A stretch of 64,000 bases of DNA from Lachnospiraceae bacterium (GCA_910575605.1 CAJTEW010000002.1:264990-328989); one strand, 5' to 3'. Positions 36,120 through 44,650 are shown, numbered from the stretch's first letter. The notes: generated by a model from the sequence alone, not told the origin. Translations and numbers: made by a program.

Positions 36120-36980
36120 ATGACAGCAAAACAGGAATTAGCAAAGAAGGCAGGAAGCATAAAAGAAAAAGATTTGCAGGAACAGAATAAGAGAGGAGAA
36201 GAGCAGGGAAAGGGAGGCATTTATGGTAAGGCTGTTGAACCACCCGTCAGAGGACAGCCAATGCTCCGGCTGTTGCGCGCAGATGAAATTGAGTGCAGGG
36301 TAGGGGTGGTAAATGAAAAAGGATTGAGCCTTTTATTATTTAAGGACGCCCGCGTAGACCAGAAGATTTTAGATGAAACTTTTACTCCCTTCGGTTGGAG
36401 GAGAACCCATCAGAGCATTGACGGGAATCTGTATTGTACGGTGGAAATATGGGATGAGGAAAAACGCCAATGGATTGCCAAGCAGGATGTAGGGACTACC
36501 AGCTATTCCGAGAAGGAAAAGGGGCAGGCTTCAGATTCCTTTAAACGCGCCTGTTTTAACTGGGGACTTGGGAGGGAGCTTTATACCGCCCCGTTTATCT
36601 GGATATCAGCAGAAATTGCCAGTATCTGGCAGAAGGGGGACCGGTACATCACGACAGACCGTTTTTCAGTAGATTCCATTTCTTATAATGAAGAGCGGGA
36701 AATCAACGGTCTTGTCATTTTGAACGGAAAGAGAGATAAGGTATTTGAATTAAAGCAGGAGGAGGAGCCACAGAAGAAACGGGAAGCAAAAAAGAAAACC
36801 GAAACAAAAGATATAGCGGAGACACAAAGAAAAGTTCTGGAGGAAGAACTTGACCGTACCGGGGTGACGATCGAGGCGGTTATGGAGAGGTATCAAATAA
36901 AACGGCTGGAGGATATGACGCCGGAGATTTATGAAAAAGCTCTTCAGGGGCTGAAAAAGACAAAGACAAAAGCCGCATAG
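36120..36980 (+). CDS. Rad52/Rad22-family single-strand annealing protein
   Basis: 286 residues. The conserved core FGWRRTHQSIDGNLYCTVEIWDEE..., KQDVGTTSYSEKEKGQASDSFKRACFNWGLGRELYTAPFIW is the Rad52-like pattern seen in phage Sak-type annealases, followed by a Lys/Glu linker and a short helical C-terminal domain. It would pair with the YqaJ exonuclease encoded just upstream. ATG 36120 follows GGAGGAG. Confidence 0.82.
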   Translation: MTAKQELAKKAGSIKEKDLQEQNKRGEEQGKGGIYGKAVEPPVRGQPMLRLLRADEIECRVGVVNEKGLSLLLFKDARVDQKILDETFTPFGWRRTHQSIDGNLYCTVEIWDEEKRQWIAKQDVGTTSYSEKEKGQASDSFKRACFNWGLGRELYTAPFIWISAEIASIWQKGDRYITTDRFSVDSISYNEEREINGLVILNGKRDKVFELKQEEEPQKKREAKKKTETKDIAETQRKVLEEELDRTGVTIEAVMERYQIKRLEDMTPEIYEKALQGLKKTKTKAA

Positions 36981-37033
36981 TCCATAGTGGGAGAGCCGGT
37001 AAGCGTACAGAGAAGATAGCAGGACTATAAGAT

Positions 37034-37357
37034 ATGGAAGATAATAAAACAGAGCAGGGAAAAAGAAAGTCAGAAAAATGTAATGAAGGAATTGTAGAAA
37101 ATGCAGAAAGGACAGGAGATATGTTGGTAGGAAGAATTTATGATAAGATATTTGTTCCCATGAGCGAAGCATCAAGGAGCGCGGATGAAACAATGAACGA
37201 GAGGCCGATTCTTTTGATTGAGGGAGCGGATATAGAGCATATGACGAAAACGTCCCTGGCAGATTTAATATGTAAGGGAGCAGTTATTGGTCAGAGAGAG
37301 GGAGTCATTTCGGGAGTGCGTTTTACCGCCCGGCTTTTCTGTAACATGTTGTCTTAG
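37034..37357 (+). CDS. Hypothetical protein
   Basis: 107 residues; charged N-terminus, then a compact ~70-residue domain (LLIEGADIEHMTKTSLADLICKGAV). No strong Shine-Dalgarno, and an internal ATG at 37121 (MLVGRIYDKI) is a possible alternative start. Not recognised. Confidence 0.45.
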   Translation: MEDNKTEQGKRKSEKCNEGIVENAERTGDMLVGRIYDKIFVPMSEASRSADETMNERPILLIEGADIEHMTKTSLADLICKGAVIGQREGVISGVRFTARLFCNMLS

Positions 37358-37371
37358 GGGAGGTGGAGAAA

Positions 37372-38253
37372 GTGGATTATAAAATATATAAGGAGTCTTT
37401 AAGAGAGAAAGTCCAGGAAGAGTTAGGAGAGAATGTGTCCGTTTATTATACGGAAATGGTTAAGAATAATAATGTCAAGAAAGAGGTACTCGCATTGCAG
37501 ATGAAAGGAGAGAATATCACGCCGATGATTCATGTAGACAGTCTTTTAAAGGCGTATGGCTGTACCGGAAATTTAGAAGAGAGCAAAAATACAGTATTGG
37601 AGATTTATAAGGGGAGAGAGAATGCATTAGTAGGCTGGAAAGGTTTTAAGTGGGTACAGATTAAGCCTTATGTTAGAATCCTGTTGGTCAGGTTAGAAGG
37701 AAATGAGGAATATCTGCAAGGCAGGCCATATAAAAAGGTATTGGATATGGCAATGATATTTGCGGTATTGCTGAACGAGAAAGATGCGGAACTAGCCGCC
37801 CATGTCTCGTGGGCACAAATAAGAGCATGGGGGATTGATGCAGAGGAACTCTATCGGACGGCAATGGATAATCTTAGAAAAGAAGAATTTACTATAACGA
37901 ATATGGCGTCTCTGTTTCCGGCGGAGCTGGCGGAGGAATTGCGAGAGGGAGGCGATACATATATCTTTTCTACAAAAAACCGGATTCATGGAGCCAGGGC
38001 AATGCTGCGGGTAGATATGCTGAAAGCGTTTGCAGATGAGAAGGGGTGTAATCTTTTTATACTGCCAAGCTCGGTGCATGAGGTTTTACTCATTTGTGAT
38101 GAAAAAGAGATGTGCGTGGCGGAACTGAAAGCGATTGTCAGTTCCGTTAATCGTGATCCGGATGTCATAGAGGCGGAAGAGGTGTTATCAGATTCTGTTT
38201 ATTATTATGACAGGGGAAAAGGGAGAGTTAGAATTGCAGAGGAGGACACATAG
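37372..38253 (+). CDS. DUF5688-family protein
   Basis: 293 residues. Matches the clostridial DUF5688 pattern: NITPMIHVDSLL near residue 50, VLDMAMIFAVLL in the middle, and LFILPSSVHEVLLI followed by EAEEVLSDSVYYYDR at the C-terminus. Found mainly on mobile DNA in Lachnospiraceae; role unknown. GTG 37372 is placed after GGGGAGGTGG; GTG 37363 is an alternative. Confidence 0.75.
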   Translation: MDYKIYKESLREKVQEELGENVSVYYTEMVKNNNVKKEVLALQMKGENITPMIHVDSLLKAYGCTGNLEESKNTVLEIYKGRENALVGWKGFKWVQIKPYVRILLVRLEGNEEYLQGRPYKKVLDMAMIFAVLLNEKDAELAAHVSWAQIRAWGIDAEELYRTAMDNLRKEEFTITNMASLFPAELAEELREGGDTYIFSTKNRIHGARAMLRVDMLKAFADEKGCNLFILPSSVHEVLLICDEKEMCVAELKAIVSSVNRDPDVIEAEEVLSDSVYYYDRGKGRVRIAEEDT

Positions 38254-38254
38254 T

Positions 38255-38353
38255 GTGAACAGAACAAAAATTTGTATTATTTTATTTACACTTATCATAC
38301 TGGTACTTGTGTTTAAGGAAACAGTAATTGAGTTAATATGTGCTGTTTTATAA
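38255..38353 (+). CDS. 32-residue membrane peptide
   Basis: GTG start 1 nt after the preceding stop, GGAGGA upstream. One hydrophobic helix (ICIILFTLIILVLVF). Coupled to the DUF5688 gene. Unknown. Confidence 0.4.
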   Translation: MNRTKICIILFTLIILVLVFKETVIELICAVL

Positions 38354-38446
38354 GAACTGTTCAAAGAATGGATATGCTTTCTTATTGTAAATACTAGTTA
38401 CTAAATTCGGGGAAGAGGTCAGAGTATTGCTGTAAAAGGGATAAAT

Positions 38447-38535
38447 CCGCCCAAACCGTCAGAACCGTCAAAAAAACATACGCAAATGAGGATAAAAAGG
38501 GTATTTACATTGGTTATAAGAGACGGTTTAGGCGG
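38447..38535. repeat. Inverted repeat upstream of the small-protein gene
   Basis: CCGCCCAAACCGTC (38447-38460) pairs with GACGGTTTAGGCGG (38522-38535), 13 of 14 positions, 61-nt separation; AACCGTC recurs between and after. A similar GGCGGT-rich leader precedes the paralogous gene at 24718. Could be a protein-binding or structured regulatory site. Confidence 0.45.
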
Positions 38536-38635
38536 TTTCGCGGTTCTAGAAGTTTATTGAGGTAATTAGTACTAATTTTCAAGTGTTAGTCATAAGCTAG
38601 AAAAACAGAAATGATGGGAGAATAAAACAGGGGAG

Positions 38636-38818
38636 GTGGCAGTTATTTCTAAAAGGTCAAAGGTAAATATACGCTTTCATAATCCCAATACGACAGAGAC
38701 AACAGCGAATTACATAATGAAGAGGTTTGTGGAGGCAAATAAGAAAAAAGTTGAAGAAATTTTGCGAAGAGAAGCTTCCCAGTTACATCAGGGAGAGAGA
38801 AAGCGCCATGTAAGTTAG
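38636..38818 (+). CDS. Small basic protein next to the recombinase (directionality-factor candidate)
   Basis: 60 residues from GTG: VAVISKRSKVNIRFHNPN..., paralogue of 24718-24888. Contains a helical middle (MKRFVEANKKKVEEIL). It is the gene immediately upstream of the serine recombinase, separated by a terminator. Upstream at 38591-38599 is CATAAGCTA, matching the sigma-K -10 form CATAnnnTA, with AC 18 nt before it; that promoter is only suggestive. Excision of skin-type elements needs such a small accessory factor, so this is a candidate. Confidence 0.55.
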   Translation: MAVISKRSKVNIRFHNPNTTETTANYIMKRFVEANKKKVEEILRREASQLHQGERKRHVS

Positions 38819-38842
38819 TTTATAAATAATGCCTGATAATTG

Positions 38843-38870
38843 TGAAGAACAGAAATGTTCTTCATTTTTT
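38843..38870 (+). terminator. Terminator between small protein and recombinase
   Basis: 8-bp stem TGAAGAAC/GTTCTTCA (38843-38850, 38857-38864), 6-nt loop, then TTTTTT. Confidence 0.75.
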
Positions 38871-38871
38871 C

Positions 38872-38900
38872 TTGCTTTTTTTAGGGTTACAGAATATAAT
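38872..38900 (+). promoter_or_regulatory. Promoter of the serine recombinase gene
   Basis: TTGCTT (38872-38877), 17-nt spacer, TATAAT (38895-38900). It looks like a vegetative sigma-A promoter; no good sigma-E match is seen, which bears on how excision is timed. Confidence 0.5.
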
Positions 38901-38946
38901 TTAGTTGTAACGGAACGTTATAAATAAAATGGAAAGGTTATGAAGA

Positions 38947-40482
38947 ATGAATATTGCTGCATATTGCCGCGTATCTACGGATAAATCAGATCAGCTTAAT
39001 AGTTTGGAAGCACAAAAAAGATTCTTTACAGAATATACAGAAAAAAATGGGCATCAACTTGTAAAACTATACGCAGATGAAGGTATTTCGGGTACAAAGA
39101 TTAAAAACCGTAAGGAGTTTCTACAACTCATGCAAGATGCAAAGAAAGGCATTTTTGATATGGTGGTTGTGAAAGATATTTCTAGATTTGCACGTAATAC
39201 CGTAGATTTATTACAAAGTATCAGGACTTTGAAAGCGCTTGGAATTGAAACTACGTTTCTTACAGCTAATATGACAGTCTTAGGGCAATCTGAATTTGTA
39301 CTGACTATTTTTGGAGCATTGGCTCAGGAAGAAAGCGCAAATACTTCTAAACGTGTTAAATTTGGAAAAAAGATGAATGCTGAAAAGGGAAGAGTTCCCA
39401 ATATTGTCTATGGATATGATAAAACATGCGGAGATTATTTTAATTTGAGAGTCAATGAAGAAGAAGCAGCAATTGTTCATCAGATTTATGACTGGTATAC
39501 AAAGGAAGGGTATGGCGCGGCAAAGATTGCAAATATGCTTAACGAAAGAGGTGTAAAAACAAAACGGAATTGTAGTTTCAGTCAAAATGCTATTTGTCGG
39601 ATTCTTACAAATGAATTATATACAGGAAAAATAATAAATGGAAAACAGGAAGTAACAGATTTTCTTACGGGTATAAGGAAAGAAAAAGATGAATCAGAAT
39701 GGCTGGTTATGGACAGGCCTGATTTGAGATTGATTGAACCAGAGCAATTTGATAAAGCACAGGAAATTCTGGCAGGCAGGCATGGAGCATTTAATATGAA
39801 AAGAGAACGGCAAAGTAACAAATATCTTTTTAGTACTTTAATAAAATGTAAAGAGTGTGGTTGGTCGTTTAGAAGGACTGTACGTACGTATAAAAATACG
39901 TACGTACGCTGGGTGTGTTCCGGGCATAATGGAAGAGGCGCAGATAGCTGTCCGAATGCAGTTACGGTCGATGAGGAAGAACTGATACGGGCTTTGGAAG
40001 AATATTTTTCGGATATGTTGAAATCTAAAAAAAATATTATTCAGCATGTCGTAAAAGAGTTTACTCATATTTACAAAGCAAAAGATGAAAACGAGAATTA
40101 TGAGCAAGAGGTAAAGAATCATCTGGCAAAGCTAAAGCGTACCCGTCAGAAATATATGAATATGTACACAGATGATCTGATCAGTAGGGAAGAACTGAAC
40201 GAAAAGATTGGAGGAATGAAATCAGAAATAGAGAAGTTGGAAAATGATTTAAAACTAATACAGTATAACCTTAATAAAGGAGACCAATTAGAAGAGATTA
40301 TTAAAAAGACTTTTCGCAGTGTAGAGGATATCACTTCTGTCCGGGATATGACTAATGAGCAGCTTAAACAAATTGTTCAAAAAATAGAAGTTGACAAAGA
40401 TGGCAATGTAGACATTTACTTGCGTCTATTTGGTGATTTGGGACTGGATGAAACCGTTCTAATTAGAGACGACCATACATAA
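38947..40482 (+). CDS. Large serine recombinase of the spoIIID element
   Basis: 511 residues. Resolvase domain with nucleophile Ser10 in YCRVSTDK and active-site arginines in KDISRFARNTVD; recombinase domain (EEEAAIVHQIYDWYTKEGYGAAKIANMLN...); Cys4 zinc ribbon (CKECGW ... CSGHNG...CPN); long coiled coil (about 380-450) used for synapsis control. Cuts and joins the two ATACATA cores. Its stop codon TAA (40480-40482) overlaps the right core, so excision replaces the stop and would add codons. Same strand as spoIIID. Confidence 0.93.
   Translation: MNIAAYCRVSTDKSDQLNSLEAQKRFFTEYTEKNGHQLVKLYADEGISGTKIKNRKEFLQLMQDAKKGIFDMVVVKDISRFARNTVDLLQSIRTLKALGIETTFLTANMTVLGQSEFVLTIFGALAQEESANTSKRVKFGKKMNAEKGRVPNIVYGYDKTCGDYFNLRVNEEEAAIVHQIYDWYTKEGYGAAKIANMLNERGVKTKRNCSFSQNAICRILTNELYTGKIINGKQEVTDFLTGIRKEKDESEWLVMDRPDLRLIEPEQFDKAQEILAGRHGAFNMKRERQSNKYLFSTLIKCKECGWSFRRTVRTYKNTYVRWVCSGHNGRGADSCPNAVTVDEEELIRALEEYFSDMLKSKKNIIQHVVKEFTHIYKAKDENENYEQEVKNHLAKLKRTRQKYMNMYTDDLISREELNEKIGGMKSEIEKLENDLKLIQYNLNKGDQLEEIIKKTFRSVEDITSVRDMTNEQLKQIVQKIEVDKDGNVDIYLRLFGDLGLDETVLIRDDHT
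40475..40481 (+). repeat. Right att core (ATACATA)
   Basis: Same seven bases as 20174-20180. Left flank is the recombinase gene; right flank AAGATGTTACTGAACG is spoIIID. Confidence 0.88.
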
Positions 40483-40621
40483 AGATGTTACTGAACGTCT
40501 CCTGCAGGTTAACCCATCCTTGGCTGCGGAAGCACGGAAAATACTAGATGTTAATAAATCCGAACGCCACATACGCGGTGGACTTGCTACCCGGGAGAAA
40601 TATCTTCACCAGCAAATATAA
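40475..40621 (+). CDS. spoIIID: spoIIID 3' half
   Basis: Codes IHKDVTERLLQVNPSLAAEA... to KYLHQQI and a TAA at 40619-40621. It has no start codon of its own. Joined to 20066-20180 it gives an 84-residue protein that matches SpoIIID along its whole length, including the HKDxTERL and RHxRGGxAT segments. The sequence is free of stops or frameshifts, so it is under selection or only recently separated. Confidence 0.92.
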   Translation: MHKDVTERLLQVNPSLAAEARKILDVNKSERHIRGGLATREKYLHQQI

Positions 40622-40754
40622 AATCAGAGATGTTTTTTCACAATATATGTGGTATACTTTTTTAGTCAGAAGATTCTATCATGATACAGACATATTTGAG
40701 AGATAAAAAGTTCTTTATTTAAGAAAGGTTATTAAATAGATACGGAGGAAAAGC

Positions 40755-41366
40755 ATGAATACAAAATTTACACACGAAACAGCATTGGCTCTTTTACAGA
40801 AATATAATAAGGAACCTTTTCACATTTTACATGGTCTTACCGTGGAGGGCTGCATGCGTTGGTTTGCAGAGGAGCTTGGGTACGGGGATGACAAAGAATT
40901 CTGGGGTGTCTGCGGCCTTTTGCATGATATTGATTTTGAGCTCTTCCCAGACGAACACTGCCAGAAGGCGGAAGGGATGTTAAAGGAAGCGGACGCTGAG
41001 CCAGAGGTGATTCATGCTGTTTTAAGTCATGGATACGGTATCTGCAGCCAGATAGAGCCAGAACATGAGATGGAAAAGGTCATGTTTGCCTGTGACGAGC
41101 TTACTGGGCTTATCTGGGCTGCGGCAAAGATGCGTCCGTCTAAAAGTGTCATGGATATGGAGGTAAAAAGCCTGAAGAAAAAATTTAAGGACAAACGCTT
41201 TGCTGCCGGGTGCTCCAGAGATATTATCAGTATAGGCGCTAAGAAGCTTGGATGGACTTTAGAGGAGCTGATGGAGAAGACAATTTATGCCATGCGTTCC
41301 TGCGAAGAAAGTATTAACAGAGAAATGACAAGTGAAAAGGACGACGGGTACAAATTTAACAGTTGA
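40755..41366 (+). CDS. HD-domain (HDIG-type) hydrolase
   Basis: 203 residues. FHILHGLTVEGCMRWFAEELG, metal-binding GLLHDIDFE, and VLSHGYG give an HD phosphohydrolase fold. Homologues are usually annotated HDIG domain proteins; substrate unknown. GGAGG precedes ATG. Confidence 0.8.
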   Translation: MNTKFTHETALALLQKYNKEPFHILHGLTVEGCMRWFAEELGYGDDKEFWGVCGLLHDIDFELFPDEHCQKAEGMLKEADAEPEVIHAVLSHGYGICSQIEPEHEMEKVMFACDELTGLIWAAAKMRPSKSVMDMEVKSLKKKFKDKRFAAGCSRDIISIGAKKLGWTLEELMEKTIYAMRSCEESINREMTSEKDDGYKFNS

Positions 41367-41505
41367 GAGCCACTTAAGAATGGATTTCCGGCATCTTTGC
41401 ACTGTGCACAAACATTTGACAAATTTTAGAAAAAGTTGTGGCAGTATTTCCCTTTTTTTGTAAACTAAATTATGATAATATGTTTGAAACAAAGGAGGGA
41501 TTAAT

Positions 41506-41736
41506 ATGAGCAGAAAAACAATAGCGTTTTCGAATCCTGATGATGTAATGAACTTTGTCAGAACAGTGGAGAAGTATCCGTTTGATATGGATGTAAGGCG
41601 TGGAAAATGCATCGCTGATGCAAAATCGCTGTTAGGACTTCTCAATCTTGGATGCAACAGAAAGATTGAGTTACATGTGTATGAAGAGGAATGTCAGGAT
41701 TTATTCCAAAGCATTGAGCAGTATGTAGTAGCATAG
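41506..41736 (+). CDS. HPr-like protein lacking the phosphorylation histidine
   Basis: 76 residues. C-terminal half has GKCIADAKSLLGLLNLG, the HPr pattern around regulatory Ser46, but the N-terminal GLHARPA segment with His15 is replaced by FSNPDDVMNFV. It cannot be a phosphotransferase of the usual type; may be regulatory like Crh. AAGGAGGG precedes ATG. Confidence 0.75.
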   Translation: MSRKTIAFSNPDDVMNFVRTVEKYPFDMDVRRGKCIADAKSLLGLLNLGCNRKIELHVYEEECQDLFQSIEQYVVA

Positions 41737-41760
41737 AAAACAAGTAAATAATTTTAAATG

Positions 41761-41797
41761 ATGCCCCTGTATATTCGTAAAGGATGTGCAGGGGCAT
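41761..41797 (+). terminator. Terminator after the HPr-like gene
   Basis: 9-bp stem ATGCCCCTG/CAGGGGCAT with a 19-nt loop; weak T-run. Confidence 0.5.
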
Positions 41798-41980
41798 GTT
41801 ATAGTTTGATGAAAGCATTAATCGAGTTACTGCTTACATACAATGCCAGCTAGTTAATCCATACTTAAACTACATTTAGATGTGAAACAAGCTTGTTTAC
41901 AGGAATCATCCGTTGTATAATAAATAACAGAGTGATTGCGAAAGAGTTGGCAGTTACATATGATAAGGAGTTATCAGAGA

Positions 41981-43342
41981 ATGAATAAAAAAATAAAAAT
42001 TGACAGGAGCGGTTACCTTTTTGATAACAGAGCTCTTGTATCATTAATTATTCCGCTTATCATCGAGCAGCTTTTGGCAGTGCTTGTAGGTATGGCGGAT
42101 TCTATTATGATAGCCAGTGTAGGCGAAGCAGCAGTTTCCGGCGTGTCACTGGTAGATCAGATAATGGTGCTGCTTATCAATATCTTTGCGGCGCTTGCCA
42201 CAGGCGGTGCAGTGGTTGCCGGGCAGTATCTTGGCCACGGGAAGCAGGAGACAGCCTGTGAATCAGCAACACAGCTTGTCTGGTTTGTTACTCTGTGTGC
42301 AGTCGTAATTACAGTTATTGTATACGCGGGAAAATATGTTATCCTTCACGGGATTTTCGGAAAAATAGAGGCAGATGTTATGCACCATGCAGATGTTTAT
42401 CTTATGATTGTAACTATGGCCATTCCGTTTATGGCGATGTATAATGCAGGAGCCGCTGTTTTTCGGGCGATGGGAAATTCCAAGGTTTCTATGAAGGTTT
42501 CAATTATTATGAATGTCATAAATGTAGGCGGAAATGCGCTGCTTATCTATGGCTTTCACAGAGGCACGGAGGGCGTTGCAATTCCTACCCTTGTGTCTCG
42601 GATGACAGCGGCGGTAATTATCATTATTCTTCTGTGTAATGAAAAGCAGACGCTGCATATAAAGAAGTCGTGGCATTACCGTATAGACTGGTCCCATGTA
42701 AAGAAAATTCTTAGCGTAGGTATACCGAATGGGCTGGAGAACAGCATGTTTCAGCTGGGAAAAATACTTGTTCTAAGCCTTGTATCTTCTTTTGGGACCT
42801 ATGCCATTGCAGCAAATGCAGTGGGAAACGCGATTGCGCTGTTTGTGATTCTTCCTGGTATGGCCATTAATCTGGCAGTTACAACAGTTATTGCAAGATG
42901 CGTCGGGGCAGGAGACTATGAACAGGTGAAGTATTATAATAAAAAGTTTTTAATTATAGTCCATATTGGTGTGACGATAATGGTATGTGGAATTTTTTCC
43001 ATACTTCCTTTTATAATCAGAGCTTATAATCTGTCGGACGCTGCAGCGGCGGCGACGACACAGATTATTCATTTTCATGGGATCAGCACAATTCTCATCT
43101 GGCCTTCGTCATTTACACTGCCTGCTACTTTCCGGGCGTCTGGAGATGTGAAGGCATGTATGTGCATTTCTATATTTTCCATGTGGATTTTTCGAGTCAT
43201 ATTCAGCTACATTCTAGGAAAGTATCTGAATATGGGAGTATTTGGAGTGTGGGTGGCAATGGTCATTGACTGGGCGTTCCGGGGAATTTGCTTCTGGATT
43301 AGGTACTTCAGGGGGACATGGAGGAAAAAGGCACTGGTGTAG
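41981..43342 (+). CDS. MATE-family multidrug/Na+ antiporter
   Basis: 453 residues from MNKKIKIDRSGYLFDN, about 12 transmembrane helices. Conserved segments LIIPLIIEQLLAVLVGMADSIMIA, GGAVVAGQYLGHG and the symmetric C-terminal half identify a MATE exporter. An in-frame ATG further upstream (41960) is closer to no Shine-Dalgarno; AAGGAG lies 11 nt from 41981. Confidence 0.88.
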   Translation: MNKKIKIDRSGYLFDNRALVSLIIPLIIEQLLAVLVGMADSIMIASVGEAAVSGVSLVDQIMVLLINIFAALATGGAVVAGQYLGHGKQETACESATQLVWFVTLCAVVITVIVYAGKYVILHGIFGKIEADVMHHADVYLMIVTMAIPFMAMYNAGAAVFRAMGNSKVSMKVSIIMNVINVGGNALLIYGFHRGTEGVAIPTLVSRMTAAVIIIILLCNEKQTLHIKKSWHYRIDWSHVKKILSVGIPNGLENSMFQLGKILVLSLVSSFGTYAIAANAVGNAIALFVILPGMAINLAVTTVIARCVGAGDYEQVKYYNKKFLIIVHIGVTIMVCGIFSILPFIIRAYNLSDAAAAATTQIIHFHGISTILIWPSSFTLPATFRASGDVKACMCISIFSMWIFRVIFSYILGKYLNMGVFGVWVAMVIDWAFRGICFWIRYFRGTWRKKALV

Positions 43343-43374
43343 AAATTTCAGATTTTCAGGAAGGTGTTCTATTT

Positions 43375-44643
43375 ATGAGTGAAATTTTACAAACAAATAC
43401 AACTTCTACGTTTATTGATAATATGTCGCTGCCTATTCATAGGTGGTTTAGGTATACTGCTGGTTTTTCGGCACAGTGGGTGGAAGAAACTGTAAGAAAA
43501 TACTTATCAAAATCTGTCCATAATGATAACTTTAGAGTCCTTGATCCATTTGCAGGATCAGGAACAACATTATTAGCATGTGATAAGTTAGGGATTATTT
43601 CATACGGCTATGAATCACACCCTCTCATCTATGAAATTGCGGCAGGAAAACTGCTTTGGAAATCAGATACAGATTTATTTTTAAAGACAGCTAAGGACAT
43701 ATTGGCGCAGGCAGAAAGTGAGCATTCAGTCATTGAACCATATCCGGAGATTGTTCTAAAATGTTATGATAGTAAAAATTTAGAGGAAATTGATCGCTTA
43801 AAAAGGGCATTATATTCGAAAGCGGATGGTTCATCTTCATACAAATTATCTTGGTTAGCGTTTGTTTCCATGCTGCGGGCATCTTCCCATGCCGGAACGG
43901 CCGCATGGCAGTATATATTGCCTAACAAGAAAAAGGCCAGAGTATTGTCTGCTTTTGAAGCATATTCTAAACAGGTTGATTTAATGTATGAAGATATGAA
44001 AGTATTTCAGAAAAGCCAGGCCAGGCAATGCGCCGCATTAATAAAGCAGGATGCAAGAAAGGAAGCGGCTATTGAAAAAAACAGCATTGATCTTATCATA
44101 ACATCCCCGCCGTATGCCAACAATTATGATTATGCAGACGCGACAAGATTAGAGTTATCTGTATTAGGAGAAATAAATTGCTGGGGCGACTTGCAAAGCA
44201 AAATCAGACCAGGGCTTGTTCGTTCTTGTTCACAGATGGTTTCAAAAGAAAAAAAAGATACCTATCAATATTTAAAGGATCCTTTACTGAAACCGATATA
44301 TAGTGAAATATTAGACGTGTGCACAAAATTGGATTTAGAAAAAGAGAATCATGGCGGAAAGAAGAACTACCATACAATGATAGCGCTTTACTTTTTAGAT
44401 TTAGCAAAGGTATGGCAGGAATTAAGAAAAGTGTGTAAAGATGGGGCTGCCGTTTGTTTTGTTATCGGTGATTCTGCCCCCTATGGAATCTATGTTCCAG
44501 TGGATGAATGGTTAGGCCGGTTAGCCGTTGCCGCAGGATTTAAAAGCTATTATTTTGAAAAAATCAGAGACAGAAATGTCAAATGGAAGAACAGAAAACA
44601 TACGGTTCCTTTAAAAGAAGGCCGTTTATGGATAGGGGGGTAA
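43375..44643 (+). CDS. DNA methyltransferase (N4-cytosine or N6-adenine)
   Basis: 422 residues from MSEILQTNTTSTFIDN. SAM-binding motif DPFAGSGTTLL near residue 50 and catalytic motif DLIITSPPYANNYDYAD near residue 245, so FxGxG precedes SPPY. AAGGTG-type ribosome site precedes. More AT-rich than its neighbours. Followed 7 nt later by a nuclease-like gene, suggesting a restriction-modification pair. Confidence 0.85.
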   Translation: MSEILQTNTTSTFIDNMSLPIHRWFRYTAGFSAQWVEETVRKYLSKSVHNDNFRVLDPFAGSGTTLLACDKLGIISYGYESHPLIYEIAAGKLLWKSDTDLFLKTAKDILAQAESEHSVIEPYPEIVLKCYDSKNLEEIDRLKRALYSKADGSSSYKLSWLAFVSMLRASSHAGTAAWQYILPNKKKARVLSAFEAYSKQVDLMYEDMKVFQKSQARQCAALIKQDARKEAAIEKNSIDLIITSPPYANNYDYADATRLELSVLGEINCWGDLQSKIRPGLVRSCSQMVSKEKKDTYQYLKDPLLKPIYSEILDVCTKLDLEKENHGGKKNYHTMIALYFLDLAKVWQELRKVCKDGAAVCFVIGDSAPYGIYVPVDEWLGRLAVAAGFKSYYFEKIRDRNVKWKNRKHTVPLKEGRLWIGG

Positions 44644-44650
44644 AATTGTA

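Larger units (their letters stand above)
20181..40474 (+). mobile_element. skin-like sporulation intervening element within spoIIID
   Basis: DNA between the two cores. It ends with a large serine recombinase reading in the same direction as spoIIID, and carries an oriT-like repeat, MobC and relaxase, phage-type recombination genes, an RtcB-PrfH pair and other accessory genes. The arrangement matches known sporulation intervening elements in sigK (B. subtilis, C. difficile) and spsM, in which mother-cell excision rebuilds the gene. I know of no described case in spoIIID, though I cannot search. Confidence 0.88.

Noticed and set aside
38897-38925. Sigma-E promoter for the recombinase (TTATAAAT with upstream AATATA)
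   Set aside because: Spacing is 18 instead of 13-15 nt and the -10 matches only 6 of 8 bases.
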